Of a stretch of DNA of 22,914 bases, positions 1-8,130 are shown piece after piece. This stretch comes from Nitrososphaeraceae archaeon (GTDB lineage: Archaea > Thermoproteota > Nitrososphaeria > Nitrososphaerales > Nitrososphaeraceae), in NCBI GenBank assembly GCA_025449515.1, contig JANWJI010000055.1, positions 1 to 22,914 of the forward strand. Reading direction: 5' to 3'. The stretch's first letter is position 1, and each line of letters begins with the position of its first letter. Below the pieces are notes generated by a model, which did not search any database, was not told the DNA's origin, and saw nothing but the letters and a program-made list of their open reading frames with translations. The position numbers were made by a program, and so were the translations under genes.

Positions 1-65
1 CTACAATATTATCTGACTCAAAAAACTGCTGTATATCACCTACGATAATGATTAGAACTCTTGCG

Positions 66-1523
66 TTACGTTCGAAAGAATTTCTTTGTCTCTCCCAGAG
101 CTAATAGCTCTAGCGCATCTATCCTTACGACAACTGGGAGATCGCACACGGCTTTGCCAATTGCTAAGCAGCATCGTTGAGGTAGTGTTTTAACTATAGA
201 TCTAATTGTGTCTCTGTCTGCAAGTGACACCTTTGAGATCTTGTCCAAATCATTATCGTTAGTAAAATTAAACAGGAAGATATTATCAACTTGCCTATAT
301 ATTCCGTCATTGATAGCGTCAGGTTGGTTAGTGATAAAAGTTGCATAGATGCCAAAATGCCTCATTCTTGTGATAATATCCTCCCAATATGTATCTCTCA
401 CATACAGGTGTGCCTCTTCTGCAAATAGAAATACAGGAGGTATTTGAGTTCTTTCCAAAAGCTCCACTAGTTTGCTTAATATTAGCTCTACTAGCATTAT
501 CCTCACAATTGGCGGGACTTCAGCCATACTGACTATTAAAGCAGCTCCAGTATTCATTCCTGATATTATTTCCTCAAACTTGAAACTGTCCCTGTTCTTG
601 TCATCTAAAAATAATTTAGATGTCAGAACAGTGTGAAATCTGGAAATTAGCGCCTCTCGCACAAATTCATTGATGTTCCATGTGTTAATTGCGTTCTCAA
701 TGTTTGTCAAATTTAATGATTTTTTGCTCTCGAGATGATCCCATATGCGCATGAATTCACGCAACGAAGCTGCCGGCATTTCGAGTGCATTTTTCAACAT
801 ATTAGATATTCCAGTCTTCCCGCAATAATCCAAAGAGAAACTTAAGACATCGCCTAGCTCGAGCCTAATGAGTCGATTAGAGATATTCGATGGTGATTTA
901 TCTTTATTATACGCTAATCCCTGATATTCGTTATTTAAGTCAAATACTATTATGTAGCCTCCATGTTCCAACAACGTCTTGACTAGCATTTTGGAAAGAT
1001 GTGACTTACCACATTCTTTTCTTCCCGTTATGATATTTAATTTACCATCGAGATCTTCTGCGTAAATCGCTATGTTTTCATTCGCCATACCTGCTTTGCC
1101 AAGAGGAATAGGAAATTTTCCTGTTCTACCGAGAAGAGAGTGAAGCTCGGAAATTTTCAGAAGACGTACCTTAGAATATACCCTTGAGGGAAGCCCACTA
1201 ATTTCTGTTGTTAGCATTCCGCCACCATCGATAGAGGCTCTTATCTTTGTGTGATAAATTCGCGCATCTCTCAATAAATTAGAAATCCTGCTTATATTTA
1301 GGGGATCATGAATACTTTCAATACTTGAGGCTGCTGCTATTTCATCTCTGATCATATCATCTATGAGTGGTTGGGAAGATAGGTATTCTTCATCGAATAC
1401 CTGGACGACTAATTTTCTGCCCGAATTCTCGTCTTTGATTAGGAGATACTCCCCTTTAGATACAATTTCAGTTTTCATAGCCAACATCAAGAATCCGTCA
1501 CTATTCTTAGATAGAATTCTCAT
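66..1523 (-). CDS. herA: HerA-type FtsK/HerA-superfamily DNA translocase ATPase
   Basis: A hexameric DNA-pumping ATPase that works with the NurA nuclease (and in many archaea Mre11-Rad50) to resect DNA double-strand ends. The 485-residue protein has an N-terminal beta-rich HAS-barrel-like region (about 1-60). It has a P-loop GRKECGKS at about 167-174 and the HerA-like strand IIVFDLNNEY just after it. The Walker B strand VFLFAEE lies at about 364-370, with the catalytic Glu followed by AHLYV. Length fits HerA (about 480-550). The P-loop departs from the usual GxTGSGKS form, having R-K-E-C where T-G-S is expected, but keeps GKS. The ATG overlaps the nurA stop as ATGA (1520-1523), so the two are translationally coupled. 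No mre11 or rad50 lies beside it inside the window. The fold and nurA context make the assignment firm; a non-canonical ATPase rate is only a possibility. Confidence 0.9.
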   Translation of the reverse strand: MRILSKNSDGFLMLAMKTEIVSKGEYLLIKDENSGRKLVVQVFDEEYLSSQPLIDDMIRDEIAAASSIESIHDPLNISRISNLLRDARIYHTKIRASIDGGGMLTTEISGLPSRVYSKVRLLKISELHSLLGRTGKFPIPLGKAGMANENIAIYAEDLDGKLNIITGRKECGKSHLSKMLVKTLLEHGGYIIVFDLNNEYQGLAYNKDKSPSNISNRLIRLELGDVLSFSLDYCGKTGISNMLKNALEMPAASLREFMRIWDHLESKKSLNLTNIENAINTWNINEFVREALISRFHTVLTSKLFLDDKNRDSFKFEEIISGMNTGAALIVSMAEVPPIVRIMLVELILSKLVELLERTQIPPVFLFAEEAHLYVRDTYWEDIITRMRHFGIYATFITNQPDAINDGIYRQVDNIFLFNFTNDNDLDKISKVSLADRDTIRSIVKTLPQRCCLAIGKAVCDLPVVVRIDALELLALGETKKFFRT

Positions 1524-2563
1524 ATTGACATCGATCCTAGTAATGTGCTTCGTATGTCATCAGGTGGAACTACCTGTAGCCTGTACTCGCTTAGAAGATG
1601 TCCCTTAAGACATTCGATTTCTGTTGGATTGAATGTCGAAATATGATGAGCCAATCTCAACGATTCAGGATAGCCAAGACTTAAAGAATCATTTCCAAGT
1701 AATTTTCCGAAGGCAATATCTATTGTTTTTTCTGGATCAACTATGTCTACACGTAGTATTGGACTGTCATTCTCTCCAAATTTGACGAGCGTATTGTTCC
1801 CGATCGGATCTCCAATTAAGCCCTTCATATGTAGATCTAGATCCATATACGCGGGCGACCTACATTCTGTTAGAAAGGAATAGGTGCTTTTAATAATACT
1901 TAGATTTGTTTTTTTGGTGATGGCTATCAGAGAATTTTTGTTAGTGCAGCAGTATTCAACAATTTTTTTTATATTTTGCTGGCTAGATTCTAGAGGCGAA
2001 GCTTTGAGGGATCCGTCAACAAGTATTATTGAGTTGTCAACTATCCTGGACAACTCATATTGAATCGATCTTTCAGTCCTTACCCGTGTAAGCCTCTTGG
2101 CTGATTCATGATCTGATAAGACAATATTGGCAAGCTTGTGATCTAGTTCGGATTCTCTGACGGTGTCATCGTTCACATAGAAAATTATGGGTCCGATTTT
2201 ATAATGGTGCAGCGCATGACAATTTGATGCCATCGCAATGCCACATTTTACAGCATAAATACTCCCATCATCTGTCTCACCAAGCCTTACACTACTTGAA
2301 TCAATAGCATAGATACTCGTCATCGTTCGTATAGGCTTGATAATTGTTATTGGTGATGTACAATAAGGATTATATCTGTTAGGTCGCCTATCCAAAGATT
2401 GAATGCCATTACCGTCAACCTCGAATAATACTCTCTGGCCTTTACGTAGCTTGTTTATGCCTAAGGAAAAGCAATGTTCAGTAGTACTTTTAAAGACGGC
2501 GTCTATTTCAATTTCGCGGCATGACGGAGCCGGACATATATTATTGTTCATGATGGTCAACAT
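1520..2563 (-). CDS. nurA: NurA-family 5'-3' nuclease
   Basis: NurA is the metal-dependent nuclease that sits on the HerA hexamer and degrades the 5' strand during end resection. The 347-residue protein carries the NurA/RNase H-like signature: strand IYAIDSSSVRLG with Asp88-Ser-Ser, and a second acidic strand IILVDGSLKASP with Asp183, both expected metal ligands. A third candidate acidic position is in the C-terminal part (about 273, VDIVDPE). It is the first gene of a two-gene unit, with herA overlapping its stop by 4 nt. The first ATG (2563) is used here. A second ATG five codons in (2551) is equally possible, because the TATA-like stretch at 2580-2591 is 17-28 nt from the first and 29-40 nt from the second. 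It is divergently transcribed from the winged-helix gene at 2674. Confidence 0.85.
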   Translation of the reverse strand: MLTIMNNNICPAPSCREIEIDAVFKSTTEHCFSLGINKLRKGQRVLFEVDGNGIQSLDRRPNRYNPYCTSPITIIKPIRTMTSIYAIDSSSVRLGETDDGSIYAVKCGIAMASNCHALHHYKIGPIIFYVNDDTVRESELDHKLANIVLSDHESAKRLTRVRTERSIQYELSRIVDNSIILVDGSLKASPLESSQQNIKKIVEYCCTNKNSLIAITKKTNLSIIKSTYSFLTECRSPAYMDLDLHMKGLIGDPIGNNTLVKFGENDSPILRVDIVDPEKTIDIAFGKLLGNDSLSLGYPESLRLAHHISTFNPTEIECLKGHLLSEYRLQVVPPDDIRSTLLGSMSI

Positions 2564-2673
2564 ATTGTTGCGGGTGTTATTAATTAATATTGCGCAACAT
2601 GGCCAACATGTTTGAAAATTTTTTAATTGCTGATATGATTACCCATATCGATAATATTTAGGATATTTATGGA
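2564..2673. promoter_or_regulatory. Divergent promoter region nurA / winged-helix gene
   Basis: This 110-bp spacer holds both promoters. For nurA, an AT-rich TATA-like block TTAATTAATATT lies at 2580-2591. For the plus-strand gene, AT-rich candidates lie at 2619-2626 and 2651-2659. The word CAACATG occurs twice in direct orientation (2595-2601 and 2604-2610, 9-bp period). CAACA-TAT-TGTTG, a perfect inverted repeat, covers the nurA start codon (2558-2570). These may be binding sites shared by both promoters. The repeats are seen; the binding role is inferred. Confidence 0.5.
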
Positions 2674-3219
2674 ATGATCGATTACGCTCCTCCTCCATCG
2701 CAATCACAACAAGATGACGTCAAGATTAGACTAAAGCGCGGAGAGTGGGAGATAGAGATAACATGCGGCAAAGACAAGATTAAAGCAGTGATAGAGGACG
2801 TTCTTTTTGGAATCGATATCTCAACTGAACCGAATAATGGGCTCGCTACCAAAGTAGAAGAACTAAGAGCTGAAATCGCATCTCTAAAATCTAGAGTAAT
2901 GGCAATTCCTGAAACACATGGCCCAGGACCGGATAATCTAGTACGACCGAAGGTTGTCATGTCAGCTGGAGCTACGTGTAGGGGAATAATTGAGCTATTA
3001 TGTCATGAAGGATATTTCGAATTAGAAAAAACTCTGGGACAAGTACACGAGGAATTGTCGAGACGTGGATACCATTACGACAGAACGGCCGTATCTCATT
3101 CCCTAACTGACCTGGTACGAGAAGGAAATCTGAGACGGATCGGAACAATTAGAAATTATCGATATCTGCAAAAAGGTAAACCAACCTATACAGGAGAGAA
3201 TCTAAAAGCAGTTACCTGA
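2674..3219 (+). CDS. Winged-helix domain protein of unknown function
   Basis: I do not recognise a named family. The 181-residue protein has three parts. The N-terminal part (about 15-50) has the pattern VKIRLKRGEWEIEITCGKDKIK, followed by a helix, resembling a beta-hairpin-plus-helix module that I associate with archaeal hypothetical proteins. A short helical or coiled-coil linker follows (about 58-76, VEELRAEIASLKSRV). The C-terminal part (about 100-172) looks like a winged helix: helices CRGIIELLCHEGYF, LGQVHEELSRRG and TAVSHSLTDLVREGNLRRI, then a wing IRNYRYLQKGKP. This suggests DNA binding or protein-protein contact. It is divergent from nurA-herA across 110 bp, so it could regulate them or act in the same repair pathway (inference). 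The ATG at 2674 is chosen because an ATG at 2669 hits a stop after one codon. Confidence 0.7.
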   Translation: MIDYAPPPSQSQQDDVKIRLKRGEWEIEITCGKDKIKAVIEDVLFGIDISTEPNNGLATKVEELRAEIASLKSRVMAIPETHGPGPDNLVRPKVVMSAGATCRGIIELLCHEGYFELEKTLGQVHEELSRRGYHYDRTAVSHSLTDLVREGNLRRIGTIRNYRYLQKGKPTYTGENLKAVT

Positions 3220-3398
3220 TATATCTTTGTATTTAATCCGGCACTAGTATGTGATTATTCCAAGTGTTCTGCATCGGTATTCTATGACAATATACCATAT
3301 TCCAAGAGAACGCAATGTACGCCGATCTCTTTTCCTAAGCCGTCGGAACAAAATGAGAATTATTAAGTACCTTCTTGGCTTAGTACATTACCACCATA

Positions 3399-3418
3399 TC
3401 TAAACCACCAGGTTTAGA
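3399..3418. repeat. Perfect 8-bp inverted repeat, 4-nt loop
   Basis: TCTAAACC at 3399-3406 and its exact complement GGTTTAGA at 3411-3418 are separated by ACCA. It sits alone in the spacer 180 nt after the winged-helix gene. It could be an RNA hairpin at a transcript end or an operator. No U-run follows on either strand. Confidence 0.5.
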
Positions 3419-3659
3419 AATGATGACATTGATTTAGATTAACATTAATGCCTTTTTTCCTCTTGAAGCAGCAAACGTAACATGTAATGAATTGGTAGGA
3501 ATTCGAATATTAATATCTAAATATACTTACTTGAAGACTGATTCAAAGCATTAGGAAAAGATTACTGCCAAGCCGTTTTCGCTTAGTTTTTTGAATTATA
3601 ATATCCTTCATGTTGGGCATGGGTCCATCGCATTGTAGGATGCAAGACTTGCAATAGTT

Positions 3660-3674
3660 AATATTTAGATATAG
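3660..3674 (+). promoter_or_regulatory. TATA box of tiaS
   Basis: The AT-rich element AATATTTAGATATAG lies about 24-38 nt upstream of the tiaS ATG at 3698. This spacing fits a leaderless or nearly leaderless archaeal transcript. Confidence 0.45.
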
Positions 3675-3697
3675 TTACTACATTTTGGTATAGCTGA

Positions 3698-5083
3698 ATG
3701 TGCGGGCCCGAATTATTGCATATTGGAATAGATGATACTGACTCATTAGATGGAAGGTGTACTACACACCTGGCTTACAATATTGTGCGTGATATTTTGA
3801 AGAACCGATTAGGTGATTTTGTGGATTACCCCCTATTAATTAGATTGAATCCAAATATACCTTGGAAAACAAGGGGAAATGGTGCCGTTTGCCTGCGATT
3901 GAGAACCCATGATCGCAAGAAAATAGTTGATCATGTGACAAGGTACGTGGAGGACGAATCTGCAATAGACGCTGGGGCGAATCCTGGTGTAATAATTTTA
4001 GCTAGTAGAGTCGTCCCGGACGTGGTACAAGAATTTGGGAGAAGGGCAATGTATGATATTCTTAGTCTGGAAAAGGCCAAAAAGATTGCAAGAAAATACG
4101 ACAGCATAGATCATTTTCTATATGGGAACGGCCACGGGTTAATAGGTTCATTAGCGGCAGTTGGTACCCAATTATGGGGAGACCACACATTTGAAGCAAT
4201 TGCTTATAGAAAATTAGAAAATTGCAAGACCACTCGAAAAATCGATCCCTTAAAGGTAATAAAATGTAGTGAAGAAACGTTTCCTAATACTTTTAATAAC
4301 TATGACTTTGCTCATCATCGAGTTCTTATTGCTCCCCATGGACCAGATCCCGTGTTTTGTGGGGTAAGGGGAGAGACTCCTGACATTGTGGTATCATCCT
4401 TAGAAATGATAAAGCCTAAAGAACAGTTGGATGGATATATGGTTTTTAGATCTAACCAAGGAACCAATATGCATCTTCTAAATGAATTGGAATTTAGAGA
4501 TATTAAGCCTTACATGTCCGGTTTCTCAGTTTGCAGAGTAAGTAAAAATCCGAATATCATTCATGGCGGACATGTCATATTAGAAGTTAAAGATGATTGT
4601 GGTAATAGCATAGCTGCAGCGGTGTATGAGCCTACAGATCTCACGAATATTGCATCAAGGTTGAAAATAGGAGATGTTGTAGAGATAGGTTTTGGGGTAG
4701 GAGAATCGACATCTAAGCATCAAGAAGTCCTAAATGTAGAATATCTTTCCATAGTTCAACTCTCACAGGAATTTCGAGTATATAATCCATTCTGCGAGGA
4801 CTGTAGTAAGAGAATGAAATCAGAAGGGAAAAATAAAGGCTTTCAATGTGAAAAATGTGGATCCAGGAAGAGTACAGCGCAAAAGATTCGTGTTAACCAA
4901 GAGCGAGATCTAAAAACTGGACTTTATATTCCCTCTCCAAGAGGTCACAGACATTTAACAAAACCTTCTCATAGATATGATTTAGTGAAGTCTTTTCTCA
5001 CGATCGATTCAGCATCGAAATTAATTGGATCTTGGGTTTCCTCAATACCGCTAGACCAGAGGATCTCTGAGAACAGATTATAG
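3698..5083 (+). CDS. tiaS: tRNA(Ile2) 2-agmatinylcytidine synthetase TiaS
   Basis: TiaS attaches agmatine to C34 of the CAU-anticodon tRNA-Ile using ATP, so that it reads AUA; it is an archaea-specific and usually essential enzyme. The 461-residue length fits the family. The N-terminal kinase-like domain opens with HIGIDDTDSLDG (Asp12-Asp13-Thr-Asp15), then NPNIPWKTRGNGAV at about 51-64. The mid-region shows FRSNQGTNMHL (about 250-260), typical of the family. An OB-fold-like stretch (about 274-355, HGGHVILEV...GDVVEIGFGV) follows. A C-terminal zinc ribbon has Cys366, Cys369, Cys384 and Cys387. The ATG at 3698 puts the IDDTDS motif at residue 11 as in homologues. It stands alone in its orientation. 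The agmatine it needs would come from an arginine decarboxylase not in this window. Confidence 0.95.
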   Translation: MCGPELLHIGIDDTDSLDGRCTTHLAYNIVRDILKNRLGDFVDYPLLIRLNPNIPWKTRGNGAVCLRLRTHDRKKIVDHVTRYVEDESAIDAGANPGVIILASRVVPDVVQEFGRRAMYDILSLEKAKKIARKYDSIDHFLYGNGHGLIGSLAAVGTQLWGDHTFEAIAYRKLENCKTTRKIDPLKVIKCSEETFPNTFNNYDFAHHRVLIAPHGPDPVFCGVRGETPDIVVSSLEMIKPKEQLDGYMVFRSNQGTNMHLLNELEFRDIKPYMSGFSVCRVSKNPNIIHGGHVILEVKDDCGNSIAAAVYEPTDLTNIASRLKIGDVVEIGFGVGESTSKHQEVLNVEYLSIVQLSQEFRVYNPFCEDCSKRMKSEGKNKGFQCEKCGSRKSTAQKIRVNQERDLKTGLYIPSPRGHRHLTKPSHRYDLVKSFLTIDSASKLIGSWVSSIPLDQRISENRL

Positions 5084-5619
5084 AAGCCTGCCTTAAAATA
5101 TTAGATCAGATAGAGTAGTATTAGGCAATCCCTAACATCATCTTGGAGTATAGAATTACTTACCATTGTATAGTAACGCAGATCCAAAATGATGCGAAGC
5201 CCATTTTATTTGAAAGGCTTTCTTAAAACTCCCTCATTACTGTTTTTTAATGCATCAGAAGGAAATTGACTCAGTTCACCTGCTCTTTTTAGGTAAACAA
5301 GCCATTTCTTATTATAGGTACCATTAATCAAATAGGAGAGTTCAAATGCTTGACTTCCAGATGCAGAAGGCAGAATTTAGATATCATGAATAATGAGTAG
5401 TAATATACGTTAGTGTGTGATTAATGCGGCTGAAATATTCTTCAATTAGGTTTATTAAAATAGCTATGCTTCTTTTAGATTTCTGAAACTAAATAAGTGA
5501 GAGATTCCATTAGTCTTATATTTTGTAATCTTTTAAGGCTACAATCGTCTCCTGAGAGACAAGTCCGATATTGAAGATCAGAACATTACACATTACATCT
5601 CCAATATTATATCCAATGC

Positions 5620-5673
5620 GGTAGGTTCTAACACGATCATGGAGTTGATGTTATTTCACGATAAGAACCTGCT
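5620..5673. repeat. Long imperfect hairpin in tiaS-mcm spacer
   Basis: AGGTTCT (5623-5629) is exactly complementary to AGAACCT (5664-5670). The stem extends outward by three more pairs including G-T wobbles, giving a 10-pair helix around a 34-nt apical region. An ATCA/TGAT mini-stem is possible inside. It may be a structured RNA or a remnant, and only sequence symmetry supports it. Confidence 0.35.
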
Positions 5674-5792
5674 TGCGCCTATTGTACTCCCTCTGCCATT
5701 TACATTGCCATATATAGCAGGTAATAAAAAGTGTCACTACTCTCCCCTATAGAAGACCATCACATGTCAGACAAATGCTAGACCACTTTCAA

Positions 5793-5810
5793 CGTGAAAT
5801 TTTTTTCACG
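5793..5810. repeat. Perfect 7-bp hairpin with TTTT loop
   Basis: CGTGAAA (5793-5799) and TTTCACG (5804-5810) flank a TTTT loop. The word TTTCACG also occurs at 5655-5660 in shorter form (TTCACG). It lies 250 nt beyond the mcm stop. No clear U-tract follows, so a terminator role is weak. Confidence 0.4.
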
Positions 5811-5830
5811 GTTGGATTTAATCAAATCAG

Positions 5831-5860
5831 GCTAACTGATTTTAGGATTAGCTAACTGAT
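5831..5860. repeat. Direct repeat GCTAACTGAT, 20-bp period
   Basis: Exact copies sit at 5831-5840 and 5851-5860, two DNA helical turns apart. The first copy is preceded by ATCAG, which can pair with its own CTGAT. The second runs into CTGATGA, like a C box. The function is unknown. Confidence 0.4.
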
Positions 5861-6036
5861 GAGTCCTGTTTCGTGATTCACTATCACTTGTAAATATCGC
5901 AAGAAAATACTTTAATAAAATATCTTAGCCAAGGTCAATAGTCTAATTCAATCTTTTGTACTGGAATATTGGGACAGCAAATACACATGGAATATAAATA
6001 AATTGTTTACAAGTAGGTTTTCTAAATAAAGGTAAC

Positions 6037-6047
6037 GATAAAAAATC
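6037..6047 (-). terminator. T-rich terminator after mcm
   Basis: Read on the minus strand, about 15 nt past the mcm stop, the transcript enters GATTTTTTATC. A run of six T is typical of archaeal intrinsic termination, which needs no hairpin. Confidence 0.4.
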
Positions 6048-6060
6048 TTGAATTCTTTTA

Positions 6061-8130
6061 TCAGGCTTTTGCATAGAAACCTGCTTTGCGTTCATATATC
6101 TGACCATTTTGCATTGCTTTCTTTATGTATGTCCTTGCCTCATCTTCAGTAAATTTGGTCGTTCTAATTAATTCCTCTATGAAATTCCGTTCACTAACTT
6201 CGTTTCGATCTTGTCCAGAGAGGGCGTTAAATACTTCTATGAATATCTTCAGTTTGGAAACCTCACTATGCGGTTTTCCATGAAGTACGCCCAAATCTAC
6301 CCTTCCAGTATTAACGTCTATTCCAGCTGTTTCTAACATTCGTTGAACAAGATAAATCGCCCGTTCCGCATCCTCGACTTCTACTTTGTCCCTTAATAAT
6401 AACCTGGCACGGGCTGTAGAAAGCCTAACTAGTCCTTCTAGCTGTCGAGGTGTGACGGTTATCATACCTTCCGATTCCACATTTCGCATTTTCATGTAGT
6501 AATTCCGAATGATATCGATTGCCTCCGTAGTTAGGGAAGGCTCTATTTGCTTGGAATAGGAGAGATATTTGCCGAAAAGATCGATATCAATTGCTGATTG
6601 GGCTGCACGTTCCGAGTCTCGATGAATTTCAAGTATGTGACTAGCAATGCGAATATCCTTCTCTTGTTCAGGGTTGTCCCTTACCACATAAATAAGATCA
6701 AACCTTGTCAAAAGTGGGATCGGTAAATTAACATTTTCAGTGATGTTTTTGAAGGGATCATATTTGCCATACATAGGATTGGCCGCAGATAGAATTGAAG
6801 TCCTTGCGTTGAGCGTGGCTACAATACCTCCTTTAGCCACAGAACACGTCTGCTGTTCCATGACTTCATGCAAGGCGGAGCGGTCTTCTGGCCGTATCTT
6901 GTCGAACTCATCGATGCACACCAATCCTTGATCTGCTAATACTACTGCTCCCGCTTCAAGCATCATAATGCCGGATTTGTCTCGAATAACGGCTGCGGTC
7001 AACCCGGCTGCGGTTGAGCCTCTCCCTGAGGTGTAAAGTCCTCTTGGTCCAATTTTCGCAGCAAACTTCAACATCTCGGACTTTGCTGTCCCAGGGTCAC
7101 CGACCAAAAATATATTGATATCTCCTCTTCTAGCCGATCCATCTGCAAGTTTCTTCGTCACGGATCCAACAATTAGTAACAGAATTGCTTCCTTAATTAC
7201 TTCATGACCATATACATGAGGAGCAAATGAAGCAATCAGTTTGTCATATGCATCCGGTTTACTAGCGATAGATAGTATTTGTTTCTCATCTGCACTACTA
7301 ATAGCGATCCGTTCGATGCTTCTTGTTTCCTTGTTCCCTGCCCTACCACCTAGATATTCAATATTATTGCCCTCCATCCTTAGCCTAAATAGATTCGTTT
7401 TCAGCTGTGGTGAAACCTGTTCTTGCTCTATTCTCACGATACCTGTTAACATGATTCTGTCTCCAGGACGACATTGATCTACTAAATCACCCATTACGGT
7501 TACCTCGATGTAGTGCGGTAGCTGACCTGCAGGTAAATCTTCGGGGAGTTCTTGAAGGCGAACCATTTGAAAATCAGTAAAAACGCTATTTTCTGGATCC
7601 ATATCCAACTCTTTTTCGTCACAGTTACTGCATTTTGTTGGTTTCTTCAAAAGAAGGCCCTTCAATATCGCTTCGTTAATAGCATTACAGCTTGTGCAAC
7701 GATACCCAATTTTCTTCGCAAAAGGTTTTACCTCCGATGATCTCACCACCATACCGGAAACACCGATTAGCTTGTCAATCACTTCGGCACTGATCTCCCT
7801 TAAACCCTTCTGGACTGTATAATTGCCAATTCTTACTCTGAGCTTATCACGGATCTCCGTTGCGTAATCTGTGTGAATTTCACTTAGGATTGATAAAACT
7901 GCTTGGTTGAATCCCACAAATATTTCGTCAGGGTTATGTGTAATCTGCTTCGCAAAATCTGGATTGGAGATGTCGAAATCAATGTAGTCTACGACTATCG
8001 ATGTGGAATTTAACGACATCATATGATTAATTTTATCAAAATACTTGTAGCTGCCCTCTCTATCTTTAAATGAGCGTAAAAATCTTTCTAGCTCATTTGC
8101 CAGTGCAGAAGCGGTCTGCTGTTCAGTCAT
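6061..8130 (-). CDS. mcm: Minichromosome maintenance replicative helicase MCM
   Basis: The 3'-5' ring helicase that unwinds DNA at the archaeal fork, within the CMG-like complex with GINS and Cdc45/RecJ. The 689-residue protein has the full archaeal layout: N-terminal domain A, then a zinc-binding loop inside an OB fold (Cys145, Cys148, Cys167, Cys170). The AAA+ core follows, with Walker A GDPGTAKS (344-351) and Walker B VCIDEFDK (404-411). Sensor 1 is Asn451 in SAANP, and the arginine finger is Arg476 in LLTRFDL. The C-terminal winged helix is at about 620-689. The ATG at 8130 overlaps the end of the upstream GINS gene by 8 nt (ATGACTGA), indicating coupled translation. All catalytic residues are present and there is no sign of an intein. 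The pairing of GINS and mcm in one unit is known in other archaea. Confidence 0.97.
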   Translation of the reverse strand: MTEQQTASALANELERFLRSFKDREGSYKYFDKINHMMSLNSTSIVVDYIDFDISNPDFAKQITHNPDEIFVGFNQAVLSILSEIHTDYATEIRDKLRVRIGNYTVQKGLREISAEVIDKLIGVSGMVVRSSEVKPFAKKIGYRCTSCNAINEAILKGLLLKKPTKCSNCDEKELDMDPENSVFTDFQMVRLQELPEDLPAGQLPHYIEVTVMGDLVDQCRPGDRIMLTGIVRIEQEQVSPQLKTNLFRLRMEGNNIEYLGGRAGNKETRSIERIAISSADEKQILSIASKPDAYDKLIASFAPHVYGHEVIKEAILLLIVGSVTKKLADGSARRGDINIFLVGDPGTAKSEMLKFAAKIGPRGLYTSGRGSTAAGLTAAVIRDKSGIMMLEAGAVVLADQGLVCIDEFDKIRPEDRSALHEVMEQQTCSVAKGGIVATLNARTSILSAANPMYGKYDPFKNITENVNLPIPLLTRFDLIYVVRDNPEQEKDIRIASHILEIHRDSERAAQSAIDIDLFGKYLSYSKQIEPSLTTEAIDIIRNYYMKMRNVESEGMITVTPRQLEGLVRLSTARARLLLRDKVEVEDAERAIYLVQRMLETAGIDVNTGRVDLGVLHGKPHSEVSKLKIFIEVFNALSGQDRNEVSERNFIEELIRTTKFTEDEARTYIKKAMQNGQIYERKAGFYAKA

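Larger units (their letters stand above)
3220..3697. other. Intergenic spacer before tiaS
   Basis: This is 478 bp with no convincing gene. It holds a perfect 8-bp stem with a 4-nt loop (3399-3418, TCTAAACC/GGTTTAGA). A longer-range pair CTAAGCC (3335-3341) and GGCTTAG (3377-3383) lies just before it. The tiaS promoter is at the right end. The hairpins might mark the 3' end of the winged-helix transcript, but no U-run follows them. Confidence 0.5.
5084..6060. other. Long convergent intergenic spacer between tiaS and mcm
   Basis: This is 977 bp between two convergent genes, unusually long for a tail-to-tail gap. It contains several exact inverted repeats (5547-5560, 5620-5673, 5793-5810) and a 10-bp direct repeat at 5831 and 5851. 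A 71-codon open frame (5537-5749) has no early start codon. T-runs at 5243-5248 (plus) and 6041-6046 (read on minus) may end the tiaS and mcm transcripts. No recognisable gene, tRNA or rRNA was found. A decayed gene or an unannotated small RNA is possible. Confidence 0.45.

Noticed and set aside
1..65. Open minus-strand frame beyond herA reading VLIIIVGDIQQFFESDNIV to the window edge
   Set aside because: It looks protein-like, but it has no ATG, GTG or TTG between the preceding in-frame stop and the edge, and it is too short to identify. A gene after herA may exist outside the window.
3419..3426. ATGATGA resembling a C box of a C/D guide RNA
   Set aside because: No D box (CTGA) or C'/D' pair at suitable spacing follows, and terminal pairing is absent.
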